Origin: Tautonia rosea
GTDB taxonomy: Bacteria; Planctomycetota; Planctomycetia; Isosphaerales; Isosphaeraceae
Assembly: GCF_012958305.1 (NCBI RefSeq)
Contig: NZ_JABBYO010000010.1
Location: 174,023-238,022, forward strand
Direction of reading: 5' to 3'
DNA length: 64,000 nucleotides
Part shown: in pieces, positions 1 through 8,000 of the stretch
Position numbering within the stretch: position 1 is the first letter of the stretch
Layout of the letters: every line of letters begins with the position of its first letter
The notes under the pieces: generated by a model
What the model was told of the DNA's origin: nothing
What the model saw: only the letters and a program-made list of their open reading frames with translations
The model's database searches: none
Program-made: the position numbers and the translations under genes

Positions 1-552
1 GGTATGCACGCGGATGGACCGTGTGGTCGGATCGACCATCCAGACCAGGCGGACCCCGGCCTCGAAGTATTCGCGAAGCTTGCGCTCCATCTCGGCTCGG
101 GAGTTGTTCTTGCTCAGAACCTCGACCGCCAGGTCGGGCACGAGGCTCGGGATCGGCTGGTCAGGAAGTTTGCCACTGGGGAATCGGCCGCGAGCGACGA
201 ACGCCACGTCCGGAATCCGCACGAGCTGGGGCATGATCCTCATGGTTCCATCGGCCCCCGAGACGTAACCCAGGCGGCGAGGCAGGACGTGAGTGTTCAG
301 GAGTGTGAGGATCAGCCCTGCAATCAGTGACTCCCGGTAGCCCATCGCCTTCTCCACCAGCACGCCCTCGACTAGCTCGCACGGAAGGTTCTCGTGATCG
401 AGCAGTCGAAGGAGGTCCTCCTCCGTAGCTGAACCCGGCACAGGCCGGAAGCGAACACGAGAGGCCGGGATGTCGCCCAAGCGGTGAAGCAGCTCGGCGA
501 TGGTCTCTGGCGGGTCGGTGGCGATCGTGGAGGGGCTGGTCGACGTGGCCAC
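1..552 (-). CDS. Uma2-family (DUF820) restriction-endonuclease-like protein, 3' end off the window
   Basis: The reading frame runs from a GTG at 552 off the left edge (184 codons visible). The GTG is preceded by a GAGGGAG Shine-Dalgarno about 7 nt upstream, and no in-frame ATG serves better. Visible family hallmarks are PDVAFVARGRFP near residue 115 and PDLAVEVLSKNNSRAEM near residue 140, followed by KLREYFEAGVRLVWMVDP; these give the D...E-x-x acidic core of the PD-(D/E)XK-like Uma2 fold. Uma2 proteins are strongly expanded in cyanobacteria and planctomycetes and their physiological role is poorly known. Only the last part of the domain is missing, because the gene leaves the window. No partner is visible here. 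Family call is firm; function is not. Confidence 0.85.
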   Translation of the reverse strand, partial: MATSTSPSTIATDPPETIAELLHRLGDIPASRVRFRPVPGSATEEDLLRLLDHENLPCELVEGVLVEKAMGYRESLIAGLILTLLNTHVLPRRLGYVSGADGTMRIMPQLVRIPDVAFVARGRFPSGKLPDQPIPSLVPDLAVEVLSKNNSRAEMERKLREYFEAGVRLVWMVDPTTRSIRVHT

Positions 553-844
553 GCGTGAGGCTCCCTCGCGGGTTTGGGGCTGGGGATCATCCCTGTTCTG
601 ATTGTACGATGACCCCCTCGGCGTTGCCCAGCGCCTCCGGCCCGGTCTTCACAGGATCAAGAGGGGCATTCCCGACGGTTGAGCTTCGCGCTCTCGGGTT
701 GCCGGAATGACGATCCTGACGCAACACAACCGTGCCTGGTAGAATGAGAGGTCGTGATCCATCGACGAAAAAGCGGTTTTTGAAATGATGTTCGGTCGAG
801 ACGCAATCCGACCGTAACGATCATACGAGAAGGAGCGCGGCACG

Positions 845-1957
845 ATGGCGATCTCAAGGAACCCGATCCGGCGTATTGCCATCTCGACCGGAGGAGGCGA
901 CGCACCGGGGCTCAACGCGGTGATTCGCGCGGCGGTCGTTTCGGCCTTGAATCGAGGGTGGGAGTGCGTCGGAATTCGGGACGGGTACGACGGCGTCTTG
1001 ACCCCCGAGCGGTTCCCCGATGGTGGTCTGATTCCCCTGACGGCTGACCGGGTGCGCGGCATCACCCACCTGGGAGGGACGATTCTGGGGACAACGAACA
1101 AGAATAACCCGTTGAGGTTCCCGACACCGCAGCCGGATGGCTCGATCGTGCCGGTCGACCGCAGCGCCGAGCTGGCCGAGCGATTGGGCGAGAACGTCGA
1201 TGCGGTCATCGCCATCGGCGGCGACGGCTCGATGGAGATTGCCCACGCCCTGAGCCGGCATGGCCTGCGCGTGATCGGTGTGCCGAAGACGATCGACAAC
1301 GACCTCGATGGCACCGTTCTCACGTTCGGGTTCCTCACGGCGGTAGCCTTTGCCACGGAATGCCTCGACCGCCTGCACACGACGGCCGAAGCCCACGACC
1401 GGGTCATGGTGGTCGAGGTGATGGGCCGCTACGCCGGTTGGATCGCCATGAGCGCGGGGATCGCCGCTACCGCCGATGCGATCCTCATTCCCGAGATTCC
1501 CTTCGACCTGGAGCCGGTGGCCCGGAAGATCGTCGAGCGCGACCGGATCGGCCGGCGCTTCTCGATCGTGGTGGTGGCCGAGGGGGCGTATCCGAAAGGA
1601 GGCGAAGTCTCACTCGTCCCCGGTGAACCCGGTCGTGTCGAGCGTCTGGGCGGCATGGGCGAAAAGGTCGCCGAAGGGCTTCGGGCCGCGACAGGGAAGG
1701 ATGTTCGGGTTGTCGTCCTGGGCCACCTGCTTCGCGGCGGCCCCCCCGTCCCCATGGACCGCCTACTGGCGCTTCGCTTCGGAGCAGCGGCGGTACGAAC
1801 CCTGGCCGACGGCCATTCGGGCGTAATGGTCGCCCTCGACCCGCCGGAGGTCAAGTATGTCCCGCTTGATGTCGCCACTCACCGCATGAAGTCGGTCCCC
1901 CTGGACTGCGACACCATCTTGACCGGCCGCGACATGGGCATCAGCTTTGGCGACTGA
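845..1957 (+). CDS. 6-phosphofructokinase (PFK-A family, group III-like)
   Basis: A 370-aa cytoplasmic glycolytic enzyme that phosphorylates fructose 6-phosphate. Motifs in order: STGGGDAPGLNAVIR (14-28, nucleotide loop), IGGDGS (124-129), VPKTIDNDL (146-154, catalytic Asp pair) and VMGRYAGW (192-199, sugar-phosphate binding). Gly in GGDGS is the residue usual in ATP-dependent PFKs, whereas PPi enzymes have GGDD; the Lys in PKTIDND is more usual in PPi-type and group III enzymes, where E. coli PfkA has Gly. Phosphoryl donor is therefore not certain, with ATP slightly favoured. The start is supported by AAGGAG 9 nt upstream of ATG 845. It is monocistronic here, followed by a possible hairpin at 1998-2033. 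Confidence 0.93.
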   Translation: MAISRNPIRRIAISTGGGDAPGLNAVIRAAVVSALNRGWECVGIRDGYDGVLTPERFPDGGLIPLTADRVRGITHLGGTILGTTNKNNPLRFPTPQPDGSIVPVDRSAELAERLGENVDAVIAIGGDGSMEIAHALSRHGLRVIGVPKTIDNDLDGTVLTFGFLTAVAFATECLDRLHTTAEAHDRVMVVEVMGRYAGWIAMSAGIAATADAILIPEIPFDLEPVARKIVERDRIGRRFSIVVVAEGAYPKGGEVSLVPGEPGRVERLGGMGEKVAEGLRAATGKDVRVVVLGHLLRGGPPVPMDRLLALRFGAAAVRTLADGHSGVMVALDPPEVKYVPLDVATHRMKSVPLDCDTILTGRDMGISFGD

Positions 1958-1997
1958 CCGCTCATGATCGTCCGTACGACGGTCCTCGGCACCGGCC

Positions 1998-2033
1998 CCG
2001 GCAAGAGCCCTCAGGGGTCAGGACTCTCGCCGG
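1998..2033 (+). terminator. Possible hairpin after phosphofructokinase
   Basis: CCGGCAAGAG and CTCTCGCCGG form a 10-bp stem with one G-T pair and a 16-nt loop, about 40 nt after the stop codon. No T-tract follows, so it may be only a stabilising or factor-dependent structure. The remainder of 1958-2340 shows no convincing gene apart from the 18-codon frame listed next. Confidence 0.35.
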
Positions 2034-2247
2034 TTGCCGGATTGCGCTACCGAGGCTGCAAAGCGAAGCATACTCAAAGAAGCTCAACACTCATGCATTG
2101 TGGCACACGGTACAGCGTGACTCACGACAACCATCGCTCGTAAGTCTCTTGCATTGTGTCAGGTGGTTGTCGGTCCCGTCAACATCAAAGCCAGAAACAC
2201 ATCGTATTTTCATCATGCTTAATCGAGCGAGCTGGAAGGAGGCTGCC

Positions 2248-2304
2248 ATGTCTGGCGTGATTGGGGTTTGGTTGTGTGACTGCATGGATTTTGGTGGGTC
2301 GTGA
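2248..2304 (+). CDS. Possible 18-codon small ORF with perfect Shine-Dalgarno
   Basis: ATG 2248 is preceded by AAGGAGG (2236-2242) at the ideal 5-nt spacing and opens a frame of 18 codons, MSGVIGVWLCDCMDFGGS, before TGA. It lies in the 475-bp gap between phosphofructokinase and the convergent metK terminator. The peptide is hydrophobic with two Cys. No downstream gene is on the same strand, so an attenuation leader is unlikely. It could be a chance purine run; confidence is low. Confidence 0.2.
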   Translation: MSGVIGVWLCDCMDFGGS

Positions 2305-2340
2305 CGGAACTCGCCGGGTCTTGTCTAATGTAACGAGGCG

Positions 2341-2397
2341 CAAAAACGAATCGCCCCGGTGTCCTCGATCGGTCGAGCGAGCGAGGACGCCGGGGCG
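2341..2397 (-). terminator. Rho-independent terminator of metK
   Basis: CGCCCCGGTGTCCTCG (2352-2367) and CGAGGACGCCGGGGCG (2382-2397) make a 16-bp stem with one G-T wobble and a 14-nt loop. Read on the minus strand it is followed by TTCGTTTTTGCG, a clear U-tract, 37 nt downstream of the metK stop. This is the clearest intrinsic terminator in the window. Confidence 0.85.
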
Positions 2398-2433
2398 GTG
2401 AGCGATCGGTCGCGAGCGGGGGGCGAGGCCGAA

Positions 2434-3618
2434 TCAGGCGATGGCTGAGGCTGTGGCGGCCTGCTTGAGGGCCTCGGCCTTGTCGGTCTTTTCCCAAGTG
2501 AACTCGGGCTCGGAGCGGCCGAAGTGGCCCCCGGCGGCGGTCTTGCGGAAGATCGGCCGACGCAGCTCAAGGTGGGCGATGATGCCCGAGGGGGTCAGCG
2601 GGAAGTGCTCACGGATCAAGGCCTCGATCTGATCGTGCGGAAGAGTTCCGGTGCCGAAGGTGTCGACGTGAATACTCACCGGGGCGCTCACGCCGATGGC
2701 GTAGGCGAGCTGGACTTCACATTTCTTGGCCAGTCCGGCGGCCACCACATTTTTTGCGGCATAGCGGGCCATGTAGGCGGCCGAGCGGTCCACCTTGGTC
2801 GAGTCCTTGCCGCTGAAGGCTCCGCCCCCGTGACGGCCGGCGCCGCCGTAGGTGTCGACAATGATCTTCCGGCCGGTCAGGCCGGCGTCGCCGTGCGGGC
2901 CGCCGACGATGAACTGGCCGGTTGGGTTGATGTGGTAGGTGATCTCCCCCTTAACCATGTCCTTGGGCAAGACCGGCTCGATGATCTCCTTGATCACTGT
3001 CTCGCGGATCTGCTGCTGGGTGACGCCGGGGTTGTGCTGGGTCGAGACAACCACGGTGTCGATCCGGACCGGGCGGCCGTCGTCGTATTCGACCGTGACC
3101 TGGCTCTTGTTGTCCGGGCGGAGCCAGGGGATCGTGCCGTTTTGCCGCAACTCGGTCAGGCGATTCAGAATGCGGTGAGCCAGGGCGATCGGCAGGGGCA
3201 TCAGCTCGGGGGTCTCGTCGCAGGCGAAGCCGAACATCAAGCCTTGGTCGCCGGCGCCGATCTCCTTGCCCTTGGCGGAATCTTCGTTGACCCCCATGGC
3301 GATGTCGGGCGATTGCTTGCCCAGGGCGACCATCACGCCGCAGGTGTCGGCGTCAAAGCCCATGGCGCTGGAGGTGTAGCCGATCTCTCGGACGACCTGC
3401 CGAACCACGCCGGGATAATCGACGACCGCCGTGGTCGTGATCTCGCCGGCCAGGACAACTAGGCCGGTTGTCACCAGAGTCTCGCAGGCGACCCGGGCAT
3501 TGGGGTCCTGTTCGAGGATCGCGTCGAGGATGCCGTCGGAAATCTGGTCGGCCATCTTGTCGGGATGGCCCATCGAGACCGATTCACTAGTAAACAGGTA
3601 GCGATTATTCTGAGACAC
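2434..3618 (-). CDS. metK: S-adenosylmethionine synthetase
   Basis: Makes S-adenosylmethionine from ATP and methionine in the cytoplasm. The 394-aa length is normal for bacterial MetK. Visible motifs are [20 protein letters not shown] at the N-terminus (His and Asp for ATP/Mg), the family signature [15 protein letters not shown] near residue 122, and the glycine-rich [15 protein letters not shown] with [10 protein letters not shown] near 270-290. The start is GTG 3618, with AGGAGAGG 7 nt upstream. It is monocistronic, with a strong terminator at 2341-2397. I looked for a SAM riboswitch in the 3619-3930 leader and saw no recognisable SAM-I or SAM-II core. Confidence 0.98.
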   Translation of the reverse strand: MSQNNRYLFTSESVSMGHPDKMADQISDGILDAILEQDPNARVACETLVTTGLVVLAGEITTTAVVDYPGVVRQVVREIGYTSSAMGFDADTCGVMVALGKQSPDIAMGVNEDSAKGKEIGAGDQGLMFGFACDETPELMPLPIALAHRILNRLTELRQNGTIPWLRPDNKSQVTVEYDDGRPVRIDTVVVSTQHNPGVTQQQIRETVIKEIIEPVLPKDMVKGEITYHINPTGQFIVGGPHGDAGLTGRKIIVDTYGGAGRHGGGAFSGKDSTKVDRSAAYMARYAAKNVVAAGLAKKCEVQLAYAIGVSAPVSIHVDTFGTGTLPHDQIEALIREHFPLTPSGIIAHLELRRPIFRKTAAGGHFGRSEPEFTWEKTDKAEALKQAATASAIA

Positions 3619-3734
3619 GGGCAGACCTCTCCTGCGGTCGAGTGACGGGGCCGGGGGACCGGATCACACCTCCAACGGGGCCATCGGGCAAGCGTACCCC
3701 CTTCGGGAGCTGCAAACTCCGTTCTTGAGGGGCG

Positions 3735-3764
3735 AGTCTATCAAGGCCCCCGTCGCGCTGTAAA
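3735..3764 (-). promoter_or_regulatory. Candidate sigma70-type promoter for metK
   Basis: On the minus strand TTTACA (3764-3759) is separated by 18 nt from TAGACT (3740-3735), about 117 nt before the metK GTG. Matches to the consensus are partial, and planctomycete promoters are poorly defined, so this is only a suggestion. Confidence 0.3.
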
Positions 3765-3945
3765 GCCAAGCCAGCCTTGAGCGTGGGCCCAGTGCCACAC
3801 AGCCGAGCAAGAATCTGGCCAGATTTCACTGGACAATTCCGGTACGTCCGTTCATACTTCGCCCGTTCTTCTCTGTTCGTGTGTTCAGTAATGGCCGCGA
3901 AGGGGAGGACCACGGATAAACGCTTTCACAGTGGAGGACCAGTCA

Positions 3946-4527
3946 GTGCGACTCAAGACGCAAGGGCAAGCATTCCTGGCGGCCTGGGTGGTCGCGTTGG
4001 TTCCAGCGTTCGGACACCCTCAAGAGGACATTGAAGCCATGTTCCCTCAACCGACGGCTGAACATCGACATTTGACCGAGGAGGTTGGCACCTGGGACGC
4101 GACAATCACCTCGTTCATGAACGGTCCCGGCCAGCCTCCCACAATGTCCAAGGGGGTGGAGACGAACCGGATGATGGGCGAGTTCTGGCTCCTGAGCGCG
4201 TTCGAGGGAGACTTCGGCGGCATGCCCTTCCGGGGCCACAGCCAGATTGGCTTTGATCCCAAGGCCGGCCATTACGTCATGAGCTGGGTCGATACGATGA
4301 ACCCGAAGCTCTCGACCCACACCGGCTCCTACGACCCGGAGGCAAAGACCTTCACCTTTGTGGGTAAGGCCTTCGACCCGATGCTCGACAAGGAGGTGGA
4401 CCAGAAGACCATTAGCGTTGCCACCGACTCGGATCACAAGGTCTTCACTCTCTTCATGAAGGCCCCCGAGTACGGCGACGACTGGGTTGAGTTCATGAAA
4501 ATCGAGTACACCCGACGCAAGGAGTGA
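3946..4527 (+). CDS. Secreted DUF1579-family protein
   Basis: A 193-aa protein. GTG 3946 is preferred over the ATG at 3931, because the GGAGG at 3933-3937 would overlap that ATG but sits about 8 nt before the GTG; the GTG also gives a proper signal peptide, MRLKTQGQAFLAAWVVALVP with likely cleavage near AFG-HPQ. The mature part has the DUF1579 pattern: HLTEEVGTWDATITSF near residue 45, then ETNRMMGEFWLLSAFEGDFGG and FRGHSQIGFDPKAGHYVMSW. This is a lipocalin-like beta-barrel family of unknown role, common in planctomycetes. It is a single gene, followed by hairpins at 4566-4654. No catalytic residues can be assigned. Confidence 0.85.
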   Translation: MRLKTQGQAFLAAWVVALVPAFGHPQEDIEAMFPQPTAEHRHLTEEVGTWDATITSFMNGPGQPPTMSKGVETNRMMGEFWLLSAFEGDFGGMPFRGHSQIGFDPKAGHYVMSWVDTMNPKLSTHTGSYDPEAKTFTFVGKAFDPMLDKEVDQKTISVATDSDHKVFTLFMKAPEYGDDWVEFMKIEYTRRKE

Positions 4528-4565
4528 ACGGTGCGCTCACACGGGGCATCGAGCCCAGCCGCTCA

Positions 4566-4654
4566 GGATCGCCTGGCGAGCGCCGGGCGATCCGCCCTCG
4601 GGCCGGTCCTGCGTTTCGGGGCTCGTCACGTGTGTCACGTCCACGAGGACACAC
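4566..4654. terminator. Two hairpins between convergent genes
   Basis: The first hairpin (4566-4593) pairs GGATCGCCTGGCG with CGCCGGGCGATCC with one wobble pair and a tiny loop. The second (4630-4654) pairs GTGTGTC with GACACAC. Neither has a long T-tract. Being nearly symmetrical they could serve both the upstream DUF1579 gene and the convergent minus-strand operon ending at 4735. Confidence 0.5.
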
Positions 4655-4734
4655 CATCCTGAACCGACAGGATTCCATTGCAAAAGAGTGTCGATTTGGA
4701 GATGTCCTCCCAGGGCGATCCAGGCAATTCGGTT

Positions 4735-4992
4735 TCAGGAGCTCCTGAGGAGGTCGACGATTGCCAGGAAGATCCCGAAAAGGACCATGAAGGGGCCGAG
4801 GACCTTGAAAACCATGCCGTACTGCTGATGCCAGGCATCCCACCGGAAATCAGTTCCGGGCGTCTTGCCGATGACCCGGTGGCCCAGCAGGGTCGCGAAG
4901 ACCCCCGCGACGATCGGGATGGTCGCTTCGACGATGACGGCGAAGAGATCGGGATTCCGCAAGATCGATTCAAAGATTCCAATTGTATTCAT
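4735..4992 (-). CDS. Small two-TM membrane protein, coupled to the L7/L12-CTD-like gene
   Basis: An 85-aa hydrophobic protein. The start is ATG 4992, whose ATGA overlaps the TGA stop of the upstream gene (4989-4991), a classic translational coupling; a longer frame to 5037 has no such support. Two membrane segments are visible: LFAVIVEATIPIVAGVFATL (about residues 15-34) and VFKVLGPFMVLFGIFLAIVD (about 61-80), joined by a polar loop containing GKTPGTDFRWDAWHQQYG. I do not recognise a family. Operon position suggests it works with the 4989-5807 product, perhaps as its membrane anchor, but that is inference. Confidence 0.75.
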   Translation of the reverse strand: MNTIGIFESILRNPDLFAVIVEATIPIVAGVFATLLGHRVIGKTPGTDFRWDAWHQQYGMVFKVLGPFMVLFGIFLAIVDLLRSS

Positions 4993-5807
4993 TGGGTTTC
5001 GGCATCCCGGTTTCGATCGCGGCGATACCAGGTCCAAAGCAGGCGGAGGGTAGTGGCGTCGAGCATCGCCTGGGAGGATGGGTAGGTGCTGGGCTCGGCC
5101 TCCGGAGAGGGGCGGCCAAGCAATGCGAGGGTCGAGTCGGTAATGGTGGCGGCATCGGCTCGGGCGATCAGCTCGGCGAGGAAGATCGGGAAGTTCTCGA
5201 CGGCCGAGGGGAGCAGGCGGTCGCCGAGGTCGCTGTAGTTCATCTGGTCGGCGACAATCCGGAAGGCGATCTGGGGATCGGTGCGGACCAGGTGCAGCTC
5301 GGTGACGGGGTCTCGGGGAACGCGCTTCGAGCGACGGGTGCGGGGGGGCTTCGGGCCTCGGAGGATCATCGCGTTGAGTCCCGAGGCGACGGCGTTGGCC
5401 CAGCCGATTCCCTGCGGATCGCGGAACTCGTCGTCGGTGGCGATCCGACCGCCGTGGACCAGCTCCAGCTTCGACCAGGGGACGTAGTGGGCCGGTTCGC
5501 CTCGGAGTCCGCTGATGCTTAGCCCTTCGGGCTGGATGGCCGCGCGGTGGACCGATCGCGCGGGGACGAGCTTCGGCACGGTATCGACGCGACGGGCCTC
5601 GGCGGCGATTCCCTGGTCATACAGGGCGTCGAGCAGCTCGCGGACCTCTCCTTCGGCCAGGGGCCAGGGGAGGATGCCGGGGGCGCGTTTGACCCACTGC
5701 ATCGCCTCGGTCGGGTGCAGGCCCATCACCCCCCGGAACAGGTCGCGCAGGGCGTCCGGGTTCTCGGGAGCGTCGAAGAGGATCAGGCGGTAATCGGTTT
5801 CAGGCAT
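4989..5807 (-). CDS. Protein with N-terminal ribosomal L7/L12-CTD/ClpS-like domain
   Basis: A 272-aa soluble protein with no signal peptide. Residues 1-75 resemble the L7/L12 C-terminal or ClpS fold: RLILFDAPENPDALRDLF, then GVMGLHPTEAMQWVKRAPG, matching the GLGLKEAKDLVESAP stretch of L7/L12, then a helix ELLDALYDQGIAAEARRVD. Residues 75-160 look beta-rich (VPARSVHRAAIQPEGLSISG, ELVHGGRIATDDEF), and the remainder is helical. Such domains in non-ribosomal planctomycete proteins are of unknown function. It is the first gene of a two-gene operon, with a 4-bp overlap with the membrane protein that follows. The start ATG 5807 is the only reasonable one. Domain resemblance is by eye. Confidence 0.75.
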   Translation of the reverse strand: MPETDYRLILFDAPENPDALRDLFRGVMGLHPTEAMQWVKRAPGILPWPLAEGEVRELLDALYDQGIAAEARRVDTVPKLVPARSVHRAAIQPEGLSISGLRGEPAHYVPWSKLELVHGGRIATDDEFRDPQGIGWANAVASGLNAMILRGPKPPRTRRSKRVPRDPVTELHLVRTDPQIAFRIVADQMNYSDLGDRLLPSAVENFPIFLAELIARADAATITDSTLALLGRPSPEAEPSTYPSSQAMLDATTLRLLWTWYRRDRNRDAETQ

Positions 5808-6047
5808 GAGTTTCGATCGCCTGGGCGATCCCCCGATCGGCGTGCGGGTCGATTGAAATTGAGCTTACGCCCTCGATGGTCCGACGGCCAGAGGTCACGG
5901 CCCTGCGATGCCGGTGGCCAAGGACGCCAGGGGATTCTGGAAACGAGGGGAGGGTTCGCGCGCAGAGCCTCAAAGACGAGAGAAGGAGAGCGGTCTTCAT
6001 TGCAGTGGGCCACCACCTCGACGCGGGCTGTCTGAGGGGGTAGAGTC

Positions 6048-6113
6048 CCGAAACGAGGACGGCATGCGCGGAGGGGCCATCGAGACGACCCGAAACGATC
6101 TGATCCGAAACGA
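6048..6113. repeat. Three CCGAAACGA motifs upstream of the Nramp-like gene
   Basis: CCGAAACGA occurs at 6048-6056, 6090-6098 and 6105-6113, the last two 15 nt apart, within 120 nt of the transporter start codon. The 5808-6163 interval between the divergent genes contains nothing else I can name. The copies may be operator sites for the transporter, but no regulator is identified. The same octamer core recurs in the repeat array at 52.0-52.4 kb. Confidence 0.4.
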
Positions 6114-6163
6114 CGCAACGCGGCGAGGCTGAGCACAACCACACGCAGAAGGCTGGGCGACTC

Positions 6164-7525
6164 ATGGTGATGGCGATCTCTGCTTGGATCAAGCGAATCC
6201 TGGGCTCGCTCGGGCCGGGGCTGATCATTGCGTCGGTCTGTCTCGGTCCAGGGAGCGTGACAACGGCCTCGAAGATCGGGGCTGAGTACGGGTATGCCTT
6301 GATCTGGGTGGTCGTGTGCGCGGCGGCGGCCATGATGATGTATACGGTCATGGGCGCGCGCTTCGGGGCGACGCAGGTCCGGTCGTTCCTGCAGGCGGTG
6401 GCCGATCACTACGGCCGATGGTTTGCGGTCCTGATCGGTCTGGCGGCCTTCTTGATGTCAGCCAGCTTCCAGTTCGGCAACAACCTCGGGGTTACGACCG
6501 CGACGGCCAGCGTGACAGATAACTGGGCCTCGCGGAACCTCTCGGCCATGCTCGGCCGGTCGGTGGCCGAGGAGCAGATCTGGCCCTTCGTCTTCACCGG
6601 CACAGCGATTCTGATGGTCGCCTTCACGAAGAACCTCTATCGGCTGATTGAGCGGGTGATGATCGTGCTGGTGCTGATCATGATCGTCGCCTTCTTCACG
6701 AACCTGGTGGTGGCTCGGCCGAACCTGGCCGAAGCGGCCGCGGGGCTCGTTCCTCAGGTGCCGAAGGGAGACGGTACGATCACCGTGATGGCGGCGATGG
6801 TGGGGACGACCTTTGTCTTGCATGCCTGTCTCTATCAAGCGTACCTGGTGCAGTCGAAGGGCTGGCGCTTGCCAGACGTCCGCAAGAGCCTGATCGACTC
6901 GATCGTCGGGATCACGTTGCTGTCGACGATCAGCATCCTGATCATCCTCACCTCGGCGGCGGCCCTGCGGCCTCGCGGAATTGTGATCCAGGATGCCGCC
7001 GAGATGGCCCTGCAACTGGAGGCGACCTTCGGGCCGATGGCCAAGTTCATCTTCTGCCTCGGGTTCTGGGCGGCGGCCTTCTCGTCGATCCCGGTCAACG
7101 CCCTGGTCGGCGGGGGTCTGCTGGCCGATGGGCTGGGGCTTGGCTCGCGGATGGACCAGCCCTGGCCGAGGCGGTTCGCCTTGGGGATCATGGTCATCGG
7201 CATGCTCATCGCCACGATGCCGCAGGAAAACCGGGCCAATGCCCTGGTGATCGCCCAGGCCGCGACAATGCTGGCGGTGCCGGCCGTGGGGATCGGCATG
7301 TTCCTGATGCTCAACAATCGCTCGGTCATGGGGCGGTTTGCGAACTCGTGGCGTCAGAACATCCTGGCGGGCTTCGGGTTGCTGCTAGTGTTGGTCCTCT
7401 CGGTGGCGACCTATGGGAAGTTGATCGACCAGATCGGCAAGGTTCGGGAGCAGTGGCGGACGGAGGCGGCGACAACCGCAGTTCCGGCTTCCGTCGAGGT
7501 CGAACCAGTGGACGAATCGGACTAG
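6164..7525 (+). CDS. Nramp-family transporter with non-canonical metal-site motifs
   Basis: A 453-aa polytopic inner-membrane protein with about 11 hydrophobic segments. The Nramp framework is clear: SLGPGLIIASVCLGPGSV in TM1 (15-32), IGAEYGYALIWVV after it, and LYQAYLVQSKGW following TM6 (223-234). The usual TM1 metal ligands DPGN are GPGS here (28-31), and the TM6 A-x-x-MPHN segment reads TTFVLHA (215-221), so the Asp, Asn and Met ligands of Mn/Fe transporters are all replaced. This resembles the divergent Nramp-related branches, some of which move Mg or other ions rather than Mn/Fe; substrate cannot be stated. The start could be ATG 6164 or 6170; the SD is weak. It is monocistronic and preceded by repeated CCGAAACGA motifs. 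Confidence 0.88.
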   Translation: MVMAISAWIKRILGSLGPGLIIASVCLGPGSVTTASKIGAEYGYALIWVVVCAAAAMMMYTVMGARFGATQVRSFLQAVADHYGRWFAVLIGLAAFLMSASFQFGNNLGVTTATASVTDNWASRNLSAMLGRSVAEEQIWPFVFTGTAILMVAFTKNLYRLIERVMIVLVLIMIVAFFTNLVVARPNLAEAAAGLVPQVPKGDGTITVMAAMVGTTFVLHACLYQAYLVQSKGWRLPDVRKSLIDSIVGITLLSTISILIILTSAAALRPRGIVIQDAAEMALQLEATFGPMAKFIFCLGFWAAAFSSIPVNALVGGGLLADGLGLGSRMDQPWPRRFALGIMVIGMLIATMPQENRANALVIAQAATMLAVPAVGIGMFLMLNNRSVMGRFANSWRQNILAGFGLLLVLVLSVATYGKLIDQIGKVREQWRTEAATTAVPASVEVEPVDESD

Positions 7526-7676
7526 ACGCGGGGGGCAAATCCTGGCAGCATCCGTCATCCCCTCTGGAGGAGGCGGCGTTCGTCCGCCCGACGCTTCGTC
7601 GATGTCCGTTGAAGTCTGAAAATCAACGACCCGCGCGCTCCTGGTACGGGGGTGGGCCGTTGGAGGGCGAGTCTCC

Positions 7677-7964
7677 ATGCAGCGGTACCCGATCCGGCTC
7701 GGCGTGGTGGTCGTCTGCCTTGTGCTGGCCATCAGTGCTTCCGGTTGCAACGCCCTTGGGCTTGGCAAGAACAAGGATGGCCGATCCGACCAACCGACCT
7801 TCTACGACGAGTTCTTCAGCGGCCAGGACGAGGCCGATGCGATCGCCTCTTCGCGCGAGCAGGACCCGGCCGCCCCGGCCCGGATGCACCGGCGGAACCG
7901 TTTGCCCGGCGGCCTCAGCTCCGAGGCGAGGGAAATCGAGCGCGGTTCGTTCAATATCTACTGA
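7677..7964 (+). CDS. Small lipoprotein
   Basis: A 95-aa protein with an n-region MQRYPIRLG, a hydrophobic core VVVVCLVLAIS and the lipobox ASGC, giving a lipid-modified Cys at residue 24. The mature part is short and charged, with FYDEFFSGQDEADAIAS and a C-terminus ending RGSFNIY. No family is recognised. It lies 150 nt after the Nramp-like gene and 36 nt before yraN on the same strand, so co-transcription with yraN is possible. Confidence 0.8.
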   Translation: MQRYPIRLGVVVVCLVLAISASGCNALGLGKNKDGRSDQPTFYDEFFSGQDEADAIASSREQDPAAPARMHRRNRLPGGLSSEAREIERGSFNIY

Positions 7965-8000
7965 TCCTCCCCTCTCGGTGGTGCGGGGCAGGAGGACCGG

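Noticed and set aside
3619..3930. Possible SAM riboswitch in the metK leader
   Set aside because: No SAM-I/SAM-II type core was found; only a candidate promoter was seen.
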